Assembly (NCBI GenBank): GCA_943912255.1
Contig: CALTTP010000008.1
Coordinates: 37,634-101,633, forward strand
Direction: 5' to 3'
From: an uncultured Peptoniphilaceae bacterium
GTDB taxonomy: Bacteria > Bacillota > Clostridia > Tissierellales > Peptoniphilaceae
Length of the DNA: 64,000 nucleotides
The number at the start of each line of letters is the position of its first letter. Position 1 is the stretch's first letter. The notes under the pieces were generated by a model. The model was not told the DNA's origin. It made no database searches and was given only the letters and a program-made list of their open reading frames with translations. A program made the translations under genes and the position numbers. Below are positions 56,608-64,000 of the stretch, one piece after another.

Positions 56608-57699
56608 TTATTTTGTTAATTCATTAATAAGTTCCTTAGTACTTTCTGATTCAATAACATTCTTTAAATTCTCATTGTTCATTAATATATTTAAATACGA
56701 ATCAACAATTACTTTGTTATTTCTGTTAGGCTTCAATCCCATTAATATATGTTCATTCAGCCATTCATCTATTTTGTTAAAGTACTTATCCCCTTTTATT
56801 TCAAAAGGACCATTTTTATGGTTTATCAAAAGTTTTAAAAATTTTTCCACATATTTCTTAGATAAGTACTTGTTTGATTCTTTCCCATATTGAATTCCCA
56901 CAGACAAATAAAAATTTAAAACAGTGCTAACATTTATTTCGGCTAAGTTAAAAGTTTCTATCAAATCTTCTACTCTCTCAGATGTTATTAACCAATTATC
57001 TTCTCCCAAACCACTCTTCATCATCATAAGTGTGATTAAATCCATAACATTATTATAAATCATGATTTGCAAACTCTTGTCACATTCAACTTCACTCTTT
57101 GTTTGTAGATAAGCTGTAGCAAGTAAAGAGTTCCTAGAAGAAGAGTGCATTTCAGTTAAAGGTAGAATATCTAATGCTTCTTCTGATTTTCCTAAACTTA
57201 TTAAACAAGCCGCTCTTAAATTCACCGAATTTTCTTTAATATTAATATCTTCAGTTAAATCAATTACTCTTTTCAAGAAAATATTTGTACTTTCTAAATA
57301 CAAATTTCTTTTACTCGCATCTTCGAATAGATTACAGTGGTTTAGAATAAATAGTGACATATAGTACAAAAGATTAAAACAGGAGTAGTACTGTTTAGCA
57401 GTATCTTTTACTTCTTCCATTATCTTCTCAACATTCATCTTTGTAACTCTATTTTCAAAATCCAGATATATCCTTTTGATTTGTTCCAAAGAAAGTTGAG
57501 GTTCATATCCTATTAATTCATCTAAGCTAATATTAAAAAAAGTCGCAAGTTTTGGCAATAATAAAATCTCAGGATAACTTTGACCAGTTTCCCATTTTGA
57601 AACCGAGGCTTTTGTAACCATCATAAATTCAGCTAATTCTTCTTGAGTTATATTTTTTTCTTTTCTTTTTTTTAGAATAATTTGAGAAATTTTAAGCAT
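56608..57699 (-). CDS. XRE regulator with helical repeat C-terminus
   Basis: 363 aa. N-terminal Cro/CI helix-turn-helix (residues 3-60: KNITQEELAEFMMVTKASVSKWETG). The rest is a helical, TPR-like array of about 300 residues with long Leu/Ile-rich helices, of the kind seen in peptide-binding Rgg/PlcR-like regulators and in many Firmicute XRE/TPR proteins. It is the last gene of the PLDc_N-ATPase-permease unit and likely controls it. The family's ligand is unknown here. GGAGG box 8 nt before the ATG. Confidence 0.88.
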   Translation of the reverse strand: MLKISQIILKKRKEKNITQEELAEFMMVTKASVSKWETGQSYPEILLLPKLATFFNISLDELIGYEPQLSLEQIKRIYLDFENRVTKMNVEKIMEEVKDTAKQYYSCFNLLYYMSLFILNHCNLFEDASKRNLYLESTNIFLKRVIDLTEDINIKENSVNLRAACLISLGKSEEALDILPLTEMHSSSRNSLLATAYLQTKSEVECDKSLQIMIYNNVMDLITLMMMKSGLGEDNWLITSERVEDLIETFNLAEINVSTVLNFYLSVGIQYGKESNKYLSKKYVEKFLKLLINHKNGPFEIKGDKYFNKIDEWLNEHILMGLKPNRNNKVIVDSYLNILMNNENLKNVIESESTKELINELTK

Positions 57700-57711
57700 G
57701 AGATTTACCTC

Positions 57712-58479
57712 CTACCCTATTTGTTTTCTATTAATTAAAAACACCGATAAAATTGTACTAAATACAATTATAATACTAGTGGCAATAATAGGAGTTGTAT
57801 AATCATTAAAACCGATTCCTCTTACTAAATTGATAGGTTTACCCAATAAAGCTATGGGCATGTATTTTACAATTTCAACTTTAATTGAGAGAATGAACTG
57901 AATAACTATACTTCCCGAAACAAAAATTAAAGTTCCTATGGCATTTCCAGTAATTATTCCTCCCAATATTTCTATAGTTATTAAAAACAATCCAAAAATT
58001 AGTGGTAATAAAGATGCCAGCATAATGTTTTTTGCTGGAAACGAAATACCAAATAGATAATTCGTATAAACGTATGCAAGAAAAAACGAACCTAAATATA
58101 CTATAACCCAAGTTATTGCATTGTGTATTAGTTTTGACAAAATAATTTGATACCTTGGTAAGCCTTTTGATAATAGATTTACTATTGTTCCTCTTTGAAA
58201 TTCATTGGCTAACTGAGTACTTAAGACTATTGCTAATCCAAACATACCTACTTGATTTATGTTTTTAAAAAATTGTATCCAAGAATCAATCTCCGAAGGT
58301 TTAGCAGCACTGATATTAATATTTTCTTTAGCAATAGATTTAAGGATTAAGGGTGTAAACTTTGCAGTTAATGGGCTCATAAACCCAATAAATAAAAAAA
58401 GAACAATTAATGAGATAAACTTATGTGTCCTATAACTTTCAATAATTTCTTTCTTTATTAGCGCTAAAATTACATTCAT
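57712..58479 (-). CDS. ABC transporter permease (YxlG-like, ABC-2 type)
   Basis: 255 aa with six membrane segments. The N-terminal MNVILALIKKEIIESYRTHKF is the usual start of NosY/YxlG-type ABC-2 permeases. The first ATG overlaps the end of the ATPase gene (ATGA, 4 bases). It works with the 58476 ATPase, in an arrangement matching the yxlEFG genes of the Bacillus subtilis sigY operon. Confidence 0.88.
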   Translation of the reverse strand: MNVILALIKKEIIESYRTHKFISLIVLFLFIGFMSPLTAKFTPLILKSIAKENINISAAKPSEIDSWIQFFKNINQVGMFGLAIVLSTQLANEFQRGTIVNLLSKGLPRYQIILSKLIHNAITWVIVYLGSFFLAYVYTNYLFGISFPAKNIMLASLLPLIFGLFLITIEILGGIITGNAIGTLIFVSGSIVIQFILSIKVEIVKYMPIALLGKPINLVRGIGFNDYTTPIIATSIIIVFSTILSVFLINRKQIG

Positions 58480-59390
58480 TCTTTTATAGCCTCCAGAAAT
58501 ATGTTTTCTAATGTTGGTTCTTCAATTCTTATCTCACGAGGGAATATATGTTCTTTGTATAGTTCTTTTAAAATCTCAATATCATTAAATTCAGTTTGAA
58601 CATTTTGTACATATAGAACATCATTATCCCTATTGATGTTAAATTTTGATAATTGTTTTAAAGATTGAAACCTTTTTAGTTCATTCATGTTTTTAAATCT
58701 TATTTTTATCGTATTTGTCCTTTTTAAGTTTTTAAGTTCATCTATTGAACCCTGTAAAACATTTTTTCCTCTATCTATTATAGCAATATGGTCACAAATG
58801 GATTCAACATCAGTTAATATATGGCTTGAAAATACAACTGTAGTCGATTTCTTTAACTTCAGAAGAATTTCTAGAATTTCTCTTCTACCAGTTGGATCAA
58901 GTGCAGAAGTAGGTTCATCACAAATTAATAATTTCGGATTATTTATTAAGGCCTGTGCTATGCCTAAACGTTGCTTCATACCTCTCGAAAATCCTTTTAT
59001 CTTTTTATTGATGCCAGTTAAACCAACTAGTTCTAACAACTCTGAGCTTCTAAATTTTAATTCATTCTTACTAAGACCAGTAATCGATCCACATAAATAT
59101 AGATATTCTTTAGGTGTCATATATCCATAAAATTCTGGTACATCTGGTAAATAACCTATATGCCTATTAGTTCTCGTCTGCCCATATTCCACTCTTTCCC
59201 CTAATACCTCTATCCTTCCACTATCAGGTTTTAAAAATCCTAAGATCATTTTCATTGTAGTAGTCTTCCCCGCACCATTATTCCCTAAAAAACCAAAAAT
59301 TGTCTTTTCAGGAATAGTCAGTGATAAATCCTTTATAACTTTATTATTACTAAATGATTTACACAAATTTTCAATTTTAAGAGCTATCAT
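58476..59390 (-). CDS. ABC transporter ATP-binding protein (YxlF-like)
   Basis: 304 aa. Walker A GNNGAGKTTTMKM, Q-loop DVPEFYGYMTP, signature SRGMKQRLGIAQ, Walker B LLICDEPTSALDPTG. It has the extended C-terminal domain common to the CcmA/YxlF group. Overlaps by four bases both the small PLDc_N gene upstream and the permease downstream, so three products are coupled. Confidence 0.94.
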   Translation of the reverse strand: MIALKIENLCKSFSNNKVIKDLSLTIPEKTIFGFLGNNGAGKTTTMKMILGFLKPDSGRIEVLGERVEYGQTRTNRHIGYLPDVPEFYGYMTPKEYLYLCGSITGLSKNELKFRSSELLELVGLTGINKKIKGFSRGMKQRLGIAQALINNPKLLICDEPTSALDPTGRREILEILLKLKKSTTVVFSSHILTDVESICDHIAIIDRGKNVLQGSIDELKNLKRTNTIKIRFKNMNELKRFQSLKQLSKFNINRDNDVLYVQNVQTEFNDIEILKELYKEHIFPREIRIEEPTLENIFLEAIKE

Positions 59391-59587
59391 TGTTCTTCCT
59401 TACCTACAGTTAAATATATAATCGGACCTATTATTTGAATAAAAATGACTATCAATAACCAAATTGTCCTGTTTCCAAACCTATATTTATCATGTTTTAG
59501 AATATGATTTATTGAATAAATCATAAGTCCAATTTCTAAAAATATTATTGGCAAAAGTAGTGGTAAATTTTCTTTAAGTATTTCCAT
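59387..59587 (-). CDS. PLDc_N domain small membrane protein (YxlE-like)
   Basis: 66 aa; two membrane segments (LLLPIIFLEIGLMIYSINHI and WLLIVIFIQIIGPIIYLTVG). The GNRTIWLLIVIFIQIIGPIIYL motif is the PLD-nuclease N-terminal (PLDc_N) signature, but no catalytic domain is present. Such tiny proteins sit in front of YxlF/YxlG-type transporters and are thought to act in bacteriocin immunity. ATG 59587 gives an 8-nt spacing to AAGGAGG; the ATG at 59593 would leave only 2 nt. Confidence 0.85.
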   Translation of the reverse strand: MEILKENLPLLLPIIFLEIGLMIYSINHILKHDKYRFGNRTIWLLIVIFIQIIGPIIYLTVGKEEQ

Positions 59588-59611
59588 TTCCATAGCCTCC
59601 TTTATAAATAT

Positions 59612-59641
59612 ATTCTATCGATTGATTAAGTTAACTGTCAA
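59612..59641 (-). promoter_or_regulatory. Promoter of the YxlEFG-like operon
   Basis: Minus strand TTGACA (59641-59636), 18 nt, TAGAAT (59617-59612). Confidence 0.65.
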
Positions 59642-60129
59642 GAAACTTCTAGTTGATATCTTCTCCATTAATCAACTGCTAGGATACTTAAAGTTTGGAC
59701 TAATAATTACTTTGCTCTTCGAAAAATTTAATAGGTAAAACATAATCTCTGCTTATGGTAGAAAATATTGAATTAAAAGCATTAAAATTGCCTGGTAATA
59801 GTTATACACCAGGCAAAAAGTTGACTTTATTAATTTTAATTCTAGAATCTATTCATTAAGATCTAAGCGATCTTAATTTACACAATTACCGAAGTTTTTG
59901 ATAATTTTCTTCACAAATCCTTTTATAAATTTACTACATTTTTCCTCTTATGATTGCTCTTTCATAAAAGTATAATGATATTTTAATTTCATATAAACCC
60001 TTAAAGTCAAGTATGCTTGATCTTTAAATATTTTCTAATACCTGCTTGATATAACTTCGTAGTAAAACATAGTGTATAAGTTCAAATACATTAATTCTAC
60101 TTCGATTTAATCTAAATACCTTTTATTAA
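59642..60129. other. Intergenic region with hairpins
   Basis: No supported gene. It holds the hairpin at 59788-59816 and a dyad TTAAAGTCAAG/CTTGATCTTTAA at 60001-60027 with no T-tract. The remainder is AT-rich. Confidence 0.4.
59788..59816 (-). terminator. Terminator downstream of the LOG-family pseudogene
   Basis: TTGCCTGGT and ACCAGGCAA arms with an 11-nt loop; TTTTAATGC follows on the minus strand. 314 nt beyond the LOG pseudogene stop. Confidence 0.6.
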
Positions 60130-60693
60130 CTATTTGTACTGCCTAACCGAGGGCTTACTATAGTTTTTTATAAAGTCTTCTATTTCATCAAGATTATCAG
60201 AAAACAAAGTCTTTTCTCTGTCCTCTAAGCTTAAAAAGCCTTCTTGTACCATATTATTATAAAAACTTTCCAAATGATCATAATATCCATTTACATTATA
60301 CAAAATACAAGGACCATCATTTTGTCAACCCTAGCCCATGAAATAACTTGTGAGATCTCCTCTAATGTTCCAGGCCCTCCAGGTAAAGCGATAAATGCAT
60401 CCCCATTTTCAACCATATATGTTTTTCTATCAGATATATTGTCTACTGTTATCAATTCAGCTAGATTTCCATGGCAGATTTCTCTATCTATAAGGAAAGT
60501 CGGCATTATACCATATTACTTTTCCTCCATTTTCTAGAACAGTATCAGCTATTACACCCATCAAGCCTACTTTCCCTCCACCATATACTAAACTATGACC
60601 ATTTTTTACCATCCATAGTCCTAACTCTATTGTTTTCTCTTGATAAATATTATCATTTCCTACACTAGCTCCACAAAATACCGTTATATTCAT
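60130..60693 (-). pseudogene. LOG-family (TIGR00730, lysine decarboxylase-like) gene with two 1-nt frameshifts
   Basis: The coding sense changes frame twice. Part 1, MNITVFCGASVGNDNIYQEK, and GGGKVGLMG, ends with GGKVI at about 60514. Part 2 begins IMPTFL and runs through NGDAFIALPGGPGTLEEI (the PGGxGTxxE motif) to RVDK near 60322. Part 3 reads NDGPCILYN...DHLESFYNN. One inserted base near 60514 and one missing A in the A-run at 60320-60323 cancel, so the total length is 188 codons, the usual length of these Rossmann-fold phosphoribohydrolases. The start overlaps the MazG-like stop by one base (TAATG). Confidence 0.85.
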
Positions 60694-61007
60694 TATTCAA
60701 ATCTTCTTTCTATTTTGTTAATGTGATTTTGTAATATTTCTTCAAAAGATAAATCATACTTGTTTACAAGCACAATAATATTATCTAGAACATCGCCTAT
60801 TTCTTCCTTAATATTTTCAAGATTTTCAAACTGAGACTTATCTTCTTCATCAGGTCTGTCCCTTCCAATTTCAAATTTTCTTACAGCTTGACAAAGTTCC
60901 CCCACTTCTTCACATAAAAAGTTCATTCTAATGAATGCATCATATTTATCCCATTCTCTTTTAGAATAAAATTCTTTACTCCATTTTTGAAATTCTTTTA
61001 CTTCCAC
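60693..61007 (-). CDS. MazG-like nucleotide pyrophosphohydrolase
   Basis: 104 aa, all helical; EEVGEL (about residue 33-38) and EEIGDVLDN (about 67-75) supply the EExxE and ExxD metal-binding residues of all-alpha NTP pyrophosphatases, which clear non-canonical nucleotides. It is first in a two-gene unit with the LOG-family gene (stop and start overlap by one base), suggesting a shared nucleotide housekeeping role. RBS weak. Confidence 0.9.
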   Translation of the reverse strand: MEVKEFQKWSKEFYSKREWDKYDAFIRMNFLCEEVGELCQAVRKFEIGRDRPDEEDKSQFENLENIKEEIGDVLDNIIVLVNKYDLSFEEILQNHINKIERRFE

Positions 61008-61297
61008 AACTAACTCCTATATTTATTTTGTCACTCTAAACTTCAGATCTTTAAATTACCAATATTCTGTTAAACTTATACTCTTTCTTGGCATTCTATT
61101 TATCAAAATCTAAAATAAAAGCCTTTTGAATCCTTTATTTATCAACAATGCCAAAATTTAGCGAGCAATAAGAATAATATTTGATATTTTTCTAAATGTC
61201 AAATTGAAAAAGCTTCATGACTTATAATCTAAAGCCGTTCATTTTATTAAATATAAGGCTCCAGTATATAAGCTGTGGAAGTATAAGTTTTGAAGGT
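61008..61297. other. AT-rich spacer between MazG-like gene and rhuM
   Basis: No supported feature in about 290 nt. Confidence 0.4.
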
Positions 61298-62303
61298 TTA
61301 AATATATTTTCCTTTTTTTGCTTCTTTTTCCAATTCTTTTATTGTCTGAAGGTAACTTTCTTCCACAGGGGGACAGGGTGTTTTTTTGATATTATCGATA
61401 CTCTTTTTCAGCTTTTTCTATAGCCTATTGACGGCTAATCTTACCAGCGGATTCTAAAATATTTTCTCCTGTTACACTTAACACTCGGTCGAGATGCTTA
61501 ATATAATCAACCATGTGCATTGGATTGTGCCTCATGGCTTGAACTTCTGCAAAATCAAAATATCCAGAGACAAGATTGTTTAAAATCTTTAATTCTTCTT
61601 CCGTTAAATAATTTTTCGCTACCTGAGTTTTCCTTAGAGTTGGCATTGTCCCTGAAAAGGTGCTTAGACCCATGAAAGGCTTACTAGCATCTGCTCTTTG
61701 ATAAATCACTTCGGCAGCTGTATGACCGTGTGCAGCAAAGTGTAATTTATTTTGTACTATTTTGAAAAAAGTAATTGACTCTCTACTTTTAGGATCATAA
61801 TCAACACTGGTCGCATATAAATCTAAGACTTGGCGATACATAACTTTTTCAGAGGAACGAATATCACGAATACGCTCTAGAAGTTCTTTCCAATAATTTC
61901 CTCCACCTTGACCCTTTAGTCTCTCATCGTCTAATGTAAAACCTTTTATAATGTATTCTTTTAATCGTTCCGTAGCCCATCGCCTAAAGTGGGTGGCAAC
62001 TCTTGATTGAATTCGGTATCCTAGAGATATAATCATATCGAGATTATAGTGTTTTATCTGATATTTTTTTCCATCTGAGGCAGTTGTTCGGAATTTACGA
62101 ACAACTGAATCTTCGTCCAATTCACCTTCATTTATTATATTTTTTATATGTTCACTAATATTAGCTTTACTACTTTGAAATAATTCAACCAATTGTGCTT
62201 GCGTTAGCCATACTGTTTCATCTTCCAATTTTACCTTAAGCTTACTAGATCCATCCTCACTTTGATAAATAATAATTTCTCCATTTGACCTCTCACCATC
62301 CAT
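61298..62303 (-). pseudogene. rhuM: RhuM family gene with decayed 3' end
   Basis: The first 292 codons are intact (KLEDETVWLTQAQLVELFQSS near residue 23-43, then an MVDYIKHLDRVLSVTGE stretch). After GKISRQ a TAG (61427-61425) stops it. The following sense continues, AIEKAEKEYR, then TAA, YQKNTLSP, then one extra C shifts the frame to VEESYLQTIKELEKEAKK, ending at TAA 61300-61298. Homologues run about 330 residues to this ending, so the last ~42 codons have decayed. RhuM proteins are accessory proteins often beside type I restriction genes, none of which are seen here. Confidence 0.85.
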
Positions 62304-62336
62304 ATTTAAAACGCTCTTCTTCTATATTAATACTAC

Positions 62337-62429
62337 TCACTCACGATTATTTTCAATTATTTTCCCTAATTTTCGCCATTTGTTTCAATTCCTAAAATCA
62401 ATCTCACACGATTCACTCACGATTATTTT
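62337..62429. repeat. 17-bp direct repeat upstream of rhuM
   Basis: TCACTCACGATTATTTT occurs at 62337-62353 and 62413-62429, 76 nt apart; an 11-bp neighbour CTCACACGATT at 62403 recurs at 51005 upstream of the CPBP gene. Confidence 0.5.
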
Positions 62430-62629
62430 TGAACTCTATTGATGATATAATATTAAATTTCCAACGTGAACCGCCTTTTTGTTTATTGATGCTTTTAAGA
62501 AACTCGATAACACGCACACTTAATATTTACCTTTTATAATGGAGAATTTACTCATTTACGATATTCTTTAATTTTATCTCAATATTTACTTAAAAGCCTT
62601 GATTTTAACACCTTTTTTTGAACTATTTA

Positions 62630-62674
62630 CTATTCCTTTGACAAAAGCGCCACACTTTCACAATGAAACCAGTG
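62630..62674 (-). pseudogene. Possible 3' end of an rRNA uracil methyltransferase gene (rlmD-like scar)
   Basis: Minus strand reads HWFHCESVALLSKE then TAG. The H-x-E-S-V-x-L-L-S-K pattern is the C-terminal signature of RlmD/RumA-type methyltransferases. The upstream part is not in frame, so only about 14 codons are visible. Such 3' ends are known mobile element insertion sites. Weak evidence. Confidence 0.3.
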
Positions 62675-63165
62675 AACATTAAGTATCTCAGGTCATCCTG
62701 TTTGTTTGTAATAACATATCTACGAACCCTTTAACAATAGGTAGAAACTATCGTTAAAAGTATCAACTCGACAAACTGAGAATTGCCTCTATTTCTTTTT
62801 TGTAGTGTGATACCTTTTTCTACAACCTATAAGGAAAGCATACACCATATTGTCCATAAATACTCTGTTTTTCCTGTTTTATTTGATATGTGTATTGATA
62901 ATAAAACAACGGCTCCTGAGATTCTAGTTAATACTAATTCCATATTCTTTATTGATTTGCCAACCTGAGAAATTTAAATTTGTACGAATTATACTGTAAA
63001 AAAATAAGGTTACAGATTTTACTCCAAAGTCTCAATATTTTTAAAATAAGCTTTTTTAGGAATTGTGAAATTTCCTGCTGATAATATAAAAGTAAACTGG
63101 GAAAATTCTATGCCAAAGAAAAGGCTAGAAACTTAATTAAACAAATTATCGGAAATTCTAATTCG

Positions 63166-64000
63166 CTAAGGAAATATTTTAATTTTAAATGTAAAAAACT
63201 CTTCATCTTTCAATGCTTTATATTCTATGTTGTAATTATTCAGAATATTACTTACAATGTATAAACCTAAACCATTACTATTTTCCTTATTTAAATCAAA
63301 TTTAACATCAAATATTTTATCCATATTCGGAATTTTATTGTTACCGTATGAATTCTCTATATATAACCAATCATTAACTATCCCAATATTAATTACCCCA
63401 TTTACATCAGTATATTTTACCGCATTACTAATCAAATTAGATAGAATAATTTTTAAAGCTGATTTTCCTATATAAACATTCTCATCTAATATATAATTAT
63501 TGACAGTTATTTTCTTTTGATTTGCTAATATTTCATACTTTTTTAATATGTCTTCTAATGTATCATTTATTTTCAAATATTCTTCATCATTATTCAAATC
63601 TTCTATAGAATGAACTGATAATATTTGATGAATATTTTTTGTTAAACTATCAACGATTTCAATGCATTTATTAATATAAATATCTCTTTCTTTATATTTT
63701 CCAATATTGTATTTCATGTTTTCCAATATTATTTTAAGACTAGCAAGAGGAGTTTTAAGTTCATGGGATGCACCTTTAAAAAAGTCATATTTTAACTTTT
63801 CTAATTTTAAAATTTCTTTATTTTTAAATTTCAAATCGTCAATTGTTCTTAATAAAGTAGAATACAAATCATTAATTTGTTGTTTTAATTCTCCAACTTC
63901 ATCATTAGAGCTAATTTTTAAACGAGTTTTTTTATCAAGTTTCATCATTTTATCAGTAACAGTTTTTATTTCTTGTATATTGTTTTTTATTGATTTTGCA
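63166..64000 (-). CDS. Sensor histidine kinase, 5' end outside window
   Basis: C-terminal part of a two-component kinase; 278 residues are visible and the frame continues beyond 64000. At the right edge it has a HAMP-like segment (IQEIKTVTDKMMKLDKK...NDEVGELKQQINDLY). The H-box is FFKGASHELKTPLASL, followed by NLISNAVKYTD (N-box) and NGLGLYIV (G2). Its response regulator should lie to the right. No ligand can be inferred. Confidence 0.9.
   Translation of the reverse strand, partial: AKSIKNNIQEIKTVTDKMMKLDKKTRLKISSNDEVGELKQQINDLYSTLLRTIDDLKFKNKEILKLEKLKYDFFKGASHELKTPLASLKIILENMKYNIGKYKERDIYINKCIEIVDSLTKNIHQILSVHSIEDLNNDEEYLKINDTLEDILKKYEILANQKKITVNNYILDENVYIGKSALKIILSNLISNAVKYTDVNGVINIGIVNDWLYIENSYGNNKIPNMDKIFDVKFDLNKENSNGLGLYIVSNILNNYNIEYKALKDEEFFTFKIKIFP

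Larger units (their letters stand above)
62304..63165. other. 862-nt non-coding/eroded region
   Basis: It holds the direct repeats at 62337-62429, a possible methyltransferase remnant at 62630-62674, and decayed coding-like text. A plus-strand frame at 62783-62968 exists but has no RBS or recognised family. No intact gene or IS inverted repeats are seen. Confidence 0.4.

Noticed and set aside
60001..60027. Dyad TTAAAGTCAAG/CTTGATCTTTAA read as a terminator
   Set aside because: There is no T-tract on either side, so I did not call it a terminator; it may be an operator or chance.
62783..62968. Plus-strand 61-residue frame in the rhuM to kinase gap
   Set aside because: No RBS, no recognised family, and it lies in eroded AT-rich DNA. 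Kept only as text in the gap note.

Overview
The window is low-GC bacterial DNA with dense, mostly co-oriented operons, strong AGGAGG ribosome binding sites, sigma-A type promoters and many intrinsic terminators. A V-type ATP synthase, pyruvate:ferredoxin oxidoreductase (NifJ), HPr kinase, CWB2-type surface protein and Cpr/lantibiotic-type immunity genes together suggest an anaerobic Bacillota, probably Clostridia/Tissierellia (Peptoniphilaceae-like). The taxon is an inference; there is no rRNA gene here to fix it.

Layout. 1-5.5 kb (minus): end of a V-ATPase operon (ntpK, ntpI, a small stalk subunit) with its own promoter and a leader hairpin, then upp, a Sua5-type tRNA threonylcarbamoyladenosine synthase and a CDF metal exporter. 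5.5-7.9 kb (plus): tRNA-Leu(CAA), then a two-gene radical-SAM DNA repair/modification cassette of unknown chemistry. The promoter of this cassette carries a LexA/SOS-like box between the -35 and -10. 7.9-16.1 kb (minus): an M24 aminopeptidase, uvrC, hprK, nifJ run. 16.2-22.1 kb: peptide ABC transporter operon 1 (B-C-D-F-A). 22.3-26.6 kb: a 1417-residue leucine-rich-repeat surface protein with three CWB2 modules. 26.7-32.5 kb: ychF, a tiny protein, a GT2 glycosyltransferase, a tryptophan/aromatic amino acid decarboxylase-like enzyme and a HerA-like ATPase. 32.6-38.4 kb: peptide ABC operon 2 (D-F-B-C-A). 39.1-47.1 kb: oligoendopeptidase, an orphan pdxS, a small XRE regulator, a beta-helix-like gene cut by one in-frame stop, GNAT, a 2-hydroxyacid dehydrogenase and a MATE pump. 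47.1-50.1 kb: LemA operon.

From 50 kb to the right end the window is accessory in character. A CPBP protease and a decayed DUF4143 ATPase are followed by two adjacent antimicrobial-peptide-type ABC modules. One is CprABC/LanFEG-like with a divergent response regulator and kinase. The other is YxlEFG-like with an XRE regulator. Beyond them lie a LOG-family gene broken by two opposite 1-nt indels, a MazG-like protein, a 3'-decayed rhuM gene, direct repeats, a possible rlmD 3'-end scar and a truncated sensor kinase.

Functionally the window combines peptide uptake (two Opp systems), peptide hydrolysis (M24, M3) and amino acid/pyruvate fermentation with envelope defence. The strongest leads for undescribed biology are the SOS-box radical-SAM cassette and the double AMP-resistance island. 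Secondary leads are the aromatic amine-forming decarboxylase and terminator hairpin families that share the same arms at several loci.
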